This document shows, in pieces, positions 13,401-25,900 of a DNA stretch of 64,000 nt. Below the pieces are notes generated by a model. It did not search any database and was not told the origin of the DNA. It saw only the letters and a program-made list of their open reading frames with translations. The position numbers were made by a program, and so were the translations under genes. Source of the stretch: Corticium candelabrum (taxonomy: Eukaryota; Porifera; Homoscleromorpha; Homosclerophorida; Plakinidae); contig NC_085088.1 in NCBI RefSeq assembly GCF_963422355.1, forward strand, positions 8,766,985-8,830,984, written 5' to 3'. Every line of letters begins with the position of its first letter. Position 1 is the first letter of the stretch.

Positions 13401-16400
13401 CCTGTCTATCCATTCCAGTGTGCGAAATAGTCTTTGACTGACCACCGGACATCATGTCCTGTCAATTATAAAATTTGCTGAACATTAAAAACATTTGGTC
13501 GGACATTCCAATCATAAAAATACTGCTTATCACTTACAATTAAAAGGTAACTGCATTGCAAGAATCAAAAATTCTTTTATGTTGGAAATTGATAGTTCTA
13601 GTTGCATACATGACAGGAAAAATAGTTTTAGATGTTTAAGTTAAGTCTTTGCTGAGAAATAGCAAGTCAAAGTTGCTTCCGGTTCTTCAAGTTTCGGTAA
13701 TGGGCATGGTATAGTGTACACATCACAGAGGGGAGACGCGTGTGCGTCTGTATAGTCAGCGGCCTGTAAAAATGACTACATCTTCATATCCAAGGCAACG
13801 CTGCTAAGGTAGAGGTGACGACAGCAACAGCTATTCTTCTGAAGAGCCCTCCGGAGGTTCTAAGTGATGATAACGTTCTGTCATCGCATGAATTGCAAGA
13901 TGAGGATCTGCTGGGAGCCATTAGACCATACGTGTTCGAGCTCAGCGACAGTGTCTCTGAAACTTTGAGATTGTCGGCTGCCTTGGAAGCGGACGAGGAA
14001 GAGGACAGGCCACCAGATAACCTGTCACCATCACAGATCGCAATTTCGTAGAACTAGGAGTAGCAAACATAACTGATGCACATCCGGGTAAGTAAACAAC
14101 CATCACACGTGTAGCTGCAGTCGTCGTGAGATGATGAATACATACATGTGTACTCGTGTGAAAAAAAGTGCGTGTGTTGCCAAACGTAACTGAGGATGTC
14201 TCAAATAATGACGCGTTACTAACGTCGAATACTCTAGAGACAATAATGGCACAGGGTACGGGCCGTACTGGTGATCGAGTTCATGCAAATTAGCTAATGC
14301 TGTGAGAAAGTGAACAAAAAAGAGTTGACGTTCGTGCGTTGAATTCACGTTGAGACAAGGTTTGACTTCACTGTACAATACCGTAACGCACACGACTGCG
14401 TACTACATGCATGATGATCGAGCGCCTCTAGAAGTCTAGTCATCAAGAGTCTGACCTCTCCTAGCTATTTGCAGTAGTTTTATCCGCTTCTCAAAAGCGG
14501 CTCTCCTTTTCTTTTGCAAAGGTTCCAGAGTGCTACGATCTTGAAGTGTGGAGGCAGGTCGATGGTGAATGGTGGCCTTAACTTCACTCTTCTATAACCC
14601 AGACCAAGCTCTTGAATTGACCTGGCTGTACTGGCTTAAAGTGGCTACTATAGACTCCTGTCCACTCAGTAGGCTGCGTAGTAATCAGTAGTAGATGCCT
14701 GGACAACACAAACGTCTAACTCTTGTCCTCTGCGTAATTTGCGATTCCCACCCTTTTCTTAGCTTGGAGATCTTCGGAAATCGAAATACGCTTGCATAGG
14801 ACTTGTGCGAATTGGTCCCTCCTGCAGATACGGAACACCGAACCATTCTTTCGCCACAGATTCCTTTGTTTACTGTACATGTTAGCATGGTGTCTCCCCC
14901 CTGTGACGGGTACACTACACCACGCCCGTTACCGGAACTTGAAGCACCGGAAGCAACTTTGACCTGCTATATCTCAGCAAAGGCTAAACTTAAATATCTA
15001 ATAATATAGACTTGGACAAAATTATAGGGACACCTGGCATTTTTGTGTCTAGTCTGACTTTGGCACTGAATTTTTCTCTAGCAAACCAAATGTTTTTCGA
15101 ATTTTTTTCGTGGATTGCGCCATTGTTAGTATGTAACATAGCTTGAGTTCAAGACTACAACTGTACTTACTACCTACTGCGCATCTAGTTTGCTTTGAAG
15201 AAGGAAGACGGCCATTCCTACTTTTCTTGTCTTTGTACACGTTCATCGCTCTTGGATGCTCATTCTTGGCATACACTCTAAGAATGCTCTGTAGTAGAGA
15301 GTGAAAGCAATTTTTGTGGGTCCTCTTATCAACATTATGAAAAAAAGGTGAATCATCTGTTTTTGCGCATTGATTTCGTGCATGTCATCACAATTTGAAT
15401 TGTTTTGCCATTTTAATCAATAAAACAAACTTCAACGTATTCAAAAATCATGCAACACTAATTAATTACAAAAAATCCTGCTAAGACAAAAACTAAGAAA
15501 GTTATAGCAACAAAAGAACATTGACATGCCACTTCTGGTCCACGTTTTACATAGCAAAATCTCAAACTGCTACCACAAAAATGTCAGCTGCACTAAAACC
15601 GCTGCCCTTGAGACCGCCAAACTTAGGCGATAAGTTAGCCTGAACGTTCAGCTGCATGCAGTTGCAGACTCTTGTTCCGTGCGATATTTCACGAGTTGCA
15701 GCGATGCCTTGAATCAAACAGTTGAGTCCAAAAACACGAGGGAAAATTGAAGCCCTTCACTCAGTTGGCCATTCTGTGCGTCAGATCGCAGCTTTTGTCC
15801 GCCGCTCCAGGAATTCGGTTCATCAGTGCCTGCAATGGCTTTCCCATGGCAGCAGCGATTATGAAAAACGACCTGGACGTGGGAAGGCAACGACAATCCG
15901 GGAAGATCATCGACTGAAGACAATGGCACTGCAGAACCGCAGAGCACCATCACGACTGCTCTCGTATCAGCTGGCTGATGAAACCAGCAAGCAGGTGTCA
16001 AGTAGAACAGTCCGTCGTCGTCTCAGGGAGACAGGAGTCAACGCTTGGAGGCCTAGAAAAAACCACTGCTAACAGAAAACCATCGGCGTTTGCAACTGGG
16101 ATGGGCAACCACTCACATACAGTGGACTTCAGATGACTGTAAATCTGTTCTTTTTACAGATGAGTCAAAAGTCAGCATAGGAAACGATGGTGCTCTGTAC
16201 GTTTGACGTCGCAAAGGTGAGGAATTTCTCCCTGAATGTTGTAATCGTACGGTCCAGCACGCGGCTAGTGTGATGGTGTGGGGATCAATGTGTTGGCATG
16301 GTGTGGGGTCTCTGGTGAAACTGGAAGGTCGTTTGGACAGCACGGCGTACCAACAGGTTCTGGAGAAGCACATGCTTACAGACGTAGCGGCACTGATAGG

Positions 16401-16986
16401 AGACGACTTTGTCTTCCAGCAGGACAACGTGCCAATCCACATGTCTCGGTCAACAAGACAATGGCTACGTCAGCATGACGTCACACTGTTGGACTGGCCG
16501 CCAAAATTGCCTGATGCGAATCCAATCGAGAACTTGTGGCATGAACTCAAAACTGCTGCCAACCGTCGCAAACCAAGAACTGCAGCTGAGCTCTGGAATG
16601 CTCTACAAGAGGCGTGGCAGCAGATTTCGGCCGCGCGTGTCCAGAACTTGGCAGAAAGTGTTCCGCAACGTCTGGACGCAATCAGGAGGGCGAGAGACGG
16701 GAACACTCGGTCCTGAGGAACTGGTGAAGGGCTTCAATTTTCCTTCAAATCAGAGAGAGTCTAACTTATGACGCTTACGCAGTCATGACGTCATACACTT
16801 TTACGTTTCATTTTCCGCAATGCGAAACGTAAAGAAAACAATTTAGGGTCTACAGTATTCTCAAGAAACCTAACAATCAACACGGTAACTATTAAGTTCT
16901 TAACAATATTGATAGTTGGTAAATTGTGACCTAATTATTGTGTTGCTACATACCCACAGAGGGGTGTCCCTATAATTTTGTCTAAG

Positions 16987-17029
<43 letters not shown>

Positions 17030-18638
17030 GAAAGTGGTCCATGGGCACAGCCATTTCAAAAATTTTGTTTCGTAATTGCTCGCAAACCACTGTTCCTTTC
17101 TGCTCCTCCTTTAGTACATGACCTTCTCTACTTTCGAAAAGCAACTGGTGCTCTTCGCGGTAGCCGGTGCCCCGTACTTTGCTTTGTGCTGGCGTTTTTT
17201 CTTGAAAATCGTAACGTCACAAAAAGTTTGTTCCCTATGTGCTCGCAAACCGCTGTACTTCGCTTCTCTTTTAGCATGCAGCCTTTTCTCACTTTGGAAT
17301 AGCAACTGGTGACGTTTTCGGTAGTCTGTGTCCTATACTTAAGCGTTGCTGGCATTCATCTGTACTTCTTGATGTCATCTTGTGGCTACTCATTGTTACG
17401 TCACCTATTCTGACATCGCACATTTATTGTGCGTCACAAACGCTTGCATCATTACAACAAACCCGCCTGCACACTGTCAAAATGCCTTCCAAAAAGCGCT
17501 CTCTGTCTTGCTATTTCGTATCACTGCGACAGGAAAAGATGACGAAGCTAGCTACTCGCCGGCTTGACTCACAGCGCCAGCGCGGTGCCCGTCGATGGAT
17601 CGCGAAAGCTACTACTAAAACTTCTTTCCAGTCAATGAAAAAGTTAATGATGAGCACCTCCGTCTTTCTCAACACGTGCTTACCACGTGTGTCAATAATC
17701 ACATACTTCTAAAATATTCTTATAGTTTCTAACCAAGTTGTCTCATTTTTGGCAATGCATACCGACATCAATGCTCATGGAAAACCATAGTTATAGCAAT
17801 ATCACAAACAGTCCTTTGACGTACAGTATCTCCTCTATGTTGCATGTCGCCCTCATTTCTTCTTAAATATCTTACACTGAAGTCTACTCCTAACAACAAT
17901 GGCAAAATAACATCAAGTGCAAACATTGCAAAGCACTGACATGTAAGAAGGAACCACCAGGCATCTACTGCAAAGGTGGAAAAGTTTTGTTACCCGCCAT
18001 ACCCAAACCGCCTACCCTGTTGGTTGATCTACTTTTGGGACAATCGGTTGAAGCGCAGCATTAATTTCCTCTCGAACACGCGAGCGTATAACTCAGCTTT
18101 TCAGATGATGTCCTTTGGATGCGATGAAATTAAAGCCTGCACTGGTTAGAATCCCTGTTTCAAACTTCAGGGACAAATCTATCATTCTGTTGGAAGTCTT
18201 GCTCCTCCAGAAAATTCTACTGCTAAATTTGCTCAAATTTACTTTGTCAGTGACGATATAGTCCAATCTTCTGTACGTCAAACAGTCATACAAGGCCTAG
18301 GATCAGACATTGTCGACCAACTACAACACACAATGCTTCATCAGTCCAACTCTTATGCACGAAGCCTAAACATGGCTGTAGACATTTTTCATGTCACAGT
18401 CAGGAATTTAAAGTCATCATTGATGCCAATAAGCGACCATTTCACGTGTTAATTTTAATATTTACTAAAACCATCGCTGCTAATTACTTAGAACATCTCA
18501 CTGTAACGTACTAAAATTCTAGACAAGATACTTTCATAGTAATTCCTCACAATTGAATGCACCTGGGCAAAGCCCGGCAATGTAGCTAGTATAGCTATAT
18601 ATGTATATATGTGTATATATATTATATATATTTTATAT

Positions 18639-18678
<40 letters not shown>

Positions 18679-19808
18679 GTCTTGGTTGCAGGCTTCATTG
18701 CCTGTTCGTCAAGGGGGACTAGGACTACGAGAGGCGGTGAGAATGTCCTCTTCTGCATTCATTGGCAGCTGTAACTCCATTCGGTCATAATGTTCTTGTC
18801 TTCTACCAATTACGCCACTTCTGGAGGAGTCAGTGCCCAATAGTAATTATTCGTCGCCTGACTTTAGTGCTTTTCCTGGAGAGTCTGCTGCTAAGGATCA
18901 TATTCGAAGTCTTGTGCCTGACTCGCTTGACACCATTGATCTTACCTCGAGTCAACATGACCTACAATGTCTCCTGGACACCAAGCTTCAACAACCATCT
19001 TAGAGAAAGCAAGTTTGAGATTGTGCTCGACTAAACACGATATCTGCTCCTCACGCTGGAGCATGGCTAAAGGCAATACCCAACACCAATCTCAGCCTTG
19101 CCATGCCCCAGAGGGAGTTCATAATCGCTGTTCGCACATGGTTGGGGATACCTTTCTTCCCACCTCCTCCAAGCTCAAAGCGTTGTTCTTGTGGACAGGT
19201 TTTAGACAGTTATGGGGACCATCTACTGGGTTGCGGAGAGGGAAACTGGAGAAATAGACGACACAATGCTCTTGCTGACGTAGTATTAGAAGCACTATTA
19301 TCTGATAATGCCAATTGTCGCCGTGAGCAACGGCTTTGTGGTGACTCGAATGCAAGACCAGGAGATGTATACCATCCAGATTTTGAGAGAGGGCGACCAA
19401 CTTACTTTGACATCACAGTAAGAAATTTTCTCCAACCAACATATATGGTAAAGGCAGCTTGTCAAGCAGGGGTTGCGGCAGAAGCTGGAGAAAGAGAGAA
19501 AGACAGCTCATATAAAGACATTGTTAGTGAGAATGGAGGTGTGTTTTATCCACTAGTTGTTGAAAGTCTGGGCTTGTGGTCGCCGTCTAGTCTCCAGATT
19601 TTAAAATCAATCTGCAAAAGAACAACATTCCACAGTCACCTCACAATGAGCCAGGCCACGTCCTAACTTCCACCAACGGCTTTCTATAAAACTCTGGTTG
19701 TATAATGCAAAGATAATTCTAGAGAGATTGTCTGTAGATTGCTCTGATGACGTTCTAGACTTTTTGTAGAGTGGGGGGTTTGGGTTGGTTTTGGGTTAGT
19801 CTTTAAAA

Positions 19809-19860
<52 letters not shown>

Positions 19861-19966
19861 AATATATTTGTATACAATACAGATAACACAGATAACACAT
19901 ATCCGCCGTAAGGACAGAAGCACAAAGAGTCTAAAAGAGTCCAAGAGTCTAAAAGAATCTAATATA

Positions 19967-19997
<31 letters not shown>

Positions 19998-22900
19998 TGC
20001 CGGGTCCAGTAAGCAAACTGGTTCAGAGTAAAGACATCGCAACTCTTCAAGCAGTGTATAGCAATGCTACGTGCAAGCGAGTGTGTTTACTTTTTTCCAA
20101 CTTCTGAGCTCACCACACTAAAAGGTATACACGCACAAGGAACATAGTGGTTTGGATGGAGGCGTATATGTTTCCCATTCAGATCTAGTTGAGGACCACA
20201 TGAATTACTGTAGTGGATTCATGACAATAGTGGGTTGCCTCAGTGATTCGAGGTTGGTACATGTTATAGAAACACACTGTCCATGTATTTCTCTGTTCCT
20301 AAACCAATTTTCTTAGGATACACTGCACAAACAGATCGACAAAAGACACTTGCCACTGCAGCTATAGCTCGAGGATAGGTTTCATGGCTAGGTCACTTTG
20401 ATGTTTATGTGCCTATGATAAAAGAATCATGCCACTACTAGAACTACAACGGTGAACCCACTTGACAAATTACCAAAAAAGTATGACCAGTGGCCATGCT
20501 CATCGTTTGAGATAGCAATGAAGACTTAGAGACAGACAGACTTTCATCGCTCCCTCTGACAGACTCCGCCCTGGCTAAAAATGTAACCCATCTGCCGCGG
20601 TGATCCACCTATATTCTGCACGCCCATTCAGTTCTTCAACTGTTATACCCAGTCAGTTTTGAAAATGTCATCTTCGTCTGTATATGCGCCATACCTACAC
20701 CTCTAGAGGTCAAAACTACAAACTATCGTTCCAAAGAACACCAGGCTACATGCACTAACGGCAGTCTACGTCTAGTCAGTGACTTCGTGCTATCCTGTCA
20801 ATCGTCTTCAGGTTCTTATAACTGCTACAGAACCACTGCACGCAAGTATCGCTGAGTTTCCTATCTCACGGTGTACGTACACGTATGAACGGCACGTGGG
20901 CTGGCCACTGCACACCAGAGCCGTCTAGTGTGCACGCAATCCTCAGAGCCCCAGCGTATGTGGTGCGCACATACGGGGACTCCTGACGGCTAGCCACCAG
21001 CACCAGACAACAAGACACGTATGGCGCGTGGCACTTGTTTCATGTGGGAACTTTGGAAACAGCGTTTGTTGACATGACAATGAGATGTGCGAGGATGTAC
21101 TGTAGGTGGGTCATACGGGATTCGACACCTGACATTACGCACCGGACAAAATGCCGGCGAAATCACGAATGGCTGGACAAATCCTTCGTTTGTTCGGTAA
21201 ATGTCCGATGTCCGGCTATTATTTTGCACACTGCCATTCTGTCTACTTTCACGGTAAGAAAACTGGAAAGCTTTGAAAGTGGCAATATTCAAACAGCCTA
21301 AATGACCCAGTCTTTCATTTCCAGAAAGGTCCCAATCAAATGCACTCTTACTTCAACTATGAGTTGTGAGACTCTGTAAAAGTCACGTGATGATACAAAA
21401 AGCCAATAGTCAAAAAGAGCTTCAGCACTTCCAGTTTGTGTGTGGCTACGTACTTGGTTGACTACCGTATTACCCTGCCTACAAGGGCAGGACTGTTATC
21501 ATAACATTTTGGTACTATGTGCCTTTGTACAGTGTGGTTAGGGAATAGGATAAAACTTCTGAAGCCATGAAATTGCCTGGAGGATTGCACATAAAAACAT
21601 GACTGATAGTTATAGTTCTGATGAAAGTTTGCAGCATTTCCAACTGATGCATGAGAGCAGTTGCCACTGAAAATTTAATTGTACAGAAAGCAACCAAATC
21701 AACATCAGAAATATGGCTATCAGTGATGTCTTCTTTGTCTGCAATCTTCTAACAAATTCCATGGCTTCTACCCGATTCCCTAACCACACGGTACAAAGGC
21801 ACATAGTACCAAAATGTTCTAACAATAGCCCCGGCAAAGAACTGGATCTGTAATGGGATATATTCTACTTTGAGATAATCGATATCACAATGGGATATTA
21901 CTGAACAGGGTAGATAACTCTGAAAGAAATTATATAGAATTCTTCAGAGATACACTTCATGATAAATTAGAATGGGGTGAAAGAGATATACTTCACGAAT
22001 GCATACAACAATCAATAAATTAATTAACAATAATTAACTATAACTAACTAATAATAATAATAATAATAATAATAATAGAAATTTACTAACCATTAGCAAT
22101 ATTCATATCTATAATCTGCCCATGTGGAGAACGGGATGGTGAGCTAGTGTTCCAATAAGAGCACTGCCATTATAAGAGGGTAATACGGTATCTATATCTG
22201 TTTGAAAAGTGTCGTGCTTTGGTTCAGTCAAAATGGTCCTATCATGTAGTATTGGTGTTAGTCACACGTGGCAACCATAGACAATTGACAGACAGCCAAT
22301 CACATCCACCAATATTCATAACAGGGCTTTTCACCAGAACAATCTAATTCATGCTTACAAATCACAGGGACATGTTAGAAATGCACACATGAAACAACCC
22401 TTCTGCAACAGCCAACATGAAAGCAATTACTTTCCTCCACAGTGACACTAAACTTAGATGGAAGCTGAAAGGAGAACTTCAACGGAAATACAACCTGATC
22501 TCAAAATGTAGGCTTTATCGTGAAACTTCGAGCTGCGCTACTTTCAGGCCAACAGTCGCTTTAGTAGCAAAGAAAACGCATGTTATGTACGGACTATGCG
22601 CCAGGCTCATACGTCATTGGTGCTAAGCTCCACCTACACCAAATGAATTGGTTGCGTAGCTCAGTTATCTTGCCAGTAAACTACACGAAAACTAAACGGG
22701 AATGGTAATTATAAAGGGATCTTGTGTTTTAAGGCCTTAGAAAAGTGCTCTGGAACGAAAGTAGGATGCTACACACTGTTTTCTCCCAGCAGACTTAACC
22801 TTCTCCTCTCACAGAAGATGAGGCAAGCGCAATAAAACTCAACGGTAATTAGCGTTAGCCTTCGCTCTATTGATCTACGAAGAGAAACATTCAGAGGGTT

Positions 22901-25900
22901 CAAATGAGGTTCTCTTGGAGAGATCTGAGTAAGCGGACTTGCCCCTTTTGAACAGCGGCTGGGCGAAGTGTTACAGATGCAGAATGGCTTCGATTAAGTC
23001 TTAGACTTTTAACCTGAGCGCAATGATGCAGACGATGTAGCTAGTAATGTAGTTCGTTAGTTGTTTACACCTTGCACAGTGTGTAGACTCGTGACCATGG
23101 CAATGTACCGCCCCTTCGTCATTCCCGGATACTCAATCCTCTATCGCAGCTCATGAGGCATCTAGAAGCCATGCTTATCGCCAGCACACCGACTGCTACC
23201 TAAATTTGACATGGACGTAGGACTAGAGAACAACAAGGGGCGTGTTGACATACGCAGGTGTCTCGAAGAGGACGTCTACGCTTCCTTGACATACTTGAAC
23301 CTTGTGCGTGTTTCTTCTCATAGATCAATAGCGCAAAGGCTGATGCTAATTACTGTTGAGTTTTATTGTGCTAGCCTCATCTTTCGTGAAAGGAGAGAGT
23401 CAAGTCGACTGGGAGAAAACAGCCTCTATCATCCTACTTTCATTACAAAAAGCTCTTCTAAGGCCTTAAAACACGAGATCCCTCTATAGTTACCATTCCA
23501 GTTTAGTTTGCGTGTAGTTTACTGGCAAGATAACTGAGCTATGCAGGCAATAAATTTGGTATAGGCGGAGCTTAAGGCCAATGACCTGTCAGCCTGGCGC
23601 ATGCTCTGTACATAACATGTGTTTTCTCCGCTACCAAAGCGACAGCTGACATGAAGGCAGCGCAGCACAAAGTTTCACGATAAAGCCTACATTTTGAGAT
23701 CAGGTTGTATTTCCGTTGGAGTTCCACTTTAAAGCGGATGGGTCATAATTGTGCAGATGTATGGCTCAATAGCCCCATCATACAGTACACTTACACAATC
23801 CAAATAGGCATCTTCTTAAGAGTAACCTTACAATAAGTCAGAGCGAAACCTCACATGTGTATACACTACTTCTTGCTATTTGAACATCAACATATTAGCT
23901 GCCTCATCATCAACATCAAGGAAAGCTACAGTGAAACTGCATTAAGATAAGATAGAGTAATTAGAGTAGAGGATGGACATGCAAGGTTCATTCTGGACGT
24001 GGTTAGAAGGAGCGAAGATGCACTAGAGAGTAGACTTGAAGTGACAGCTAAGTCGTTAGTAGAAAATATTACATTTGGCGGCATTGTTTGGTCAGGTGGG
24101 GCTCTTCGACCCCAACAAAGAAGAATGGACAAATTACTAATGGACAATTATGGAATAAAAGAGGCGGAGAGAAAGAAAGGCATTCTGCTGAGCACAAGTA
24201 AGGCCTCAAATGTACCAGACAGTGGCTGCACAAGAAGGAATAGCGAACAAAGGACATGCAGACCTCCTAAAATTACAGAAGGAACACCAAAACCCAAAGC
24301 CCTTCATTAAGGTATCGATTTAACAGTCGTCGCAGAGATAAAAGTATATCAAATTATGTAGCAGCACTAAGCAAACTAGCAGGACACTGCGAGTTTGGAG
24401 ATTCAAAATTAGCAAAGTTTTTGTTCTCTTACAGGGCAATACCGCATACCACAACTGGCGTCTCACCAGGAGAGTTGCTCATAGGAAGAAGATTACGTTG
24501 GAATGAACAGGAAGGAAATTCCCCACCCAGTAAACAAGAAGAGAGAGGAAACGACTGAAAAACAGTACCACAAATGAAATTGTTAATTGAACCAGATCCG
24601 CATATCCCCAGAGACATGCCAGACCGATCCGAAAGAACCAAAGAAGAACAACAGGAAGAGGAGGCAGCGCCCAAGGTTGAGGCTGCATCCATGAGTCCAA
24701 AGAAGCACAAGAAAAATAATGCAACGGCGGAAGAAGATCAGCCTCCACCAAGGTAATCACTGCACACCAGGAGGCCGCCAGAGAGACTAAACCTGTATTT
24801 AACGTGTTTTGTAGTTGTGGTTTTCTTTTAATAAGGGCGGAGTGTAGTAAGATACAGTAATTAGAGTAGAGGAAAGACATGTGAGGTTGATCCGGGATGT
24901 GGTTAGAAGGCACGAAGACGCACTAGAGAGTAGACTTGAAGAGATAGCTAGGTTGGTAGCAGAAAATATTACAAAACTGTGATGCATCGTGTAGATTACA
25001 AAGACACCAGAAGTAGAATAGGAACCTATCCATCCCTTCATGTCTCTGAAAGCTCTCTGTTCCAATGCAAAATATGTAAGAAGCTGCAGTTTTCTACTAT
25101 GCTAATTGATACAAGTAACTGCAAGTACAAGAGGTATTGCTTACTCCTGACATAAGTACAGTATGGTATTCCCAGGATATGCATGCTTTATTATTCACTA
25201 ATACAAGGCAATCTGACATTCCATGCACCATCTAAGAAGCATACAGTGCATGAACACCACCTAATAAGTAAGGTCTGAGGCAAGCATAAAACACTTGAGA
25301 TTGAGCCACTTTAACCAGAGGCAACTTCCATGTCCCATAGGTCTTGAATGCCATTATGATGATGATTGACAATTCATGCAGTGTTGGAATTTGTGGTCAC
25401 ATTAAATGAGTTACTTTGCATGATCTTAGACAGATTTTCAAGTACCATGTTTGGAAACAAACAGTGAGTACAGCAAGTCAATAATTTCTTCAGAGAGAGG
25501 GCACATAGGTGTGAAAGAGAGGGTGAAAGACAACTTAGGGTAGGTTAGTTAGTTATAAAGCATACCATCAGCAATTACAGATTTGGTGCTAAAGTGACTA
25601 ACAAAACTGAAACTGCAGCCTAATCAGGAAGATTAATTTTCGTTACTTCAACTTTGGTTTATAAAATTTGCTGTGCATTTGTTTTACAGTAGGTAAAGTG
25701 CCCTTGATGGGCGTGGTTGGACTGCCTCCCTCCAAAACCCGCGCCTGTCCATAATTCACACTTCTCTGTGTCTACCGAGCTGGCCTGGACCGATTCAATT
25801 TTCAGTGTAAACACGGTAAAAAGATTCAATATCGACATGCACCTCACGGTCTGGTAGACAAGCACTGTGCTGTTCAACTCGTTCAACTCCTCACGTAGCA

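Noticed and set aside
23211..23489. 92-codon frame in the centre of the foldback element
   Set aside because: The second copy at 48395-49012 has stops in the same stretch and the sequence has no family resemblance.
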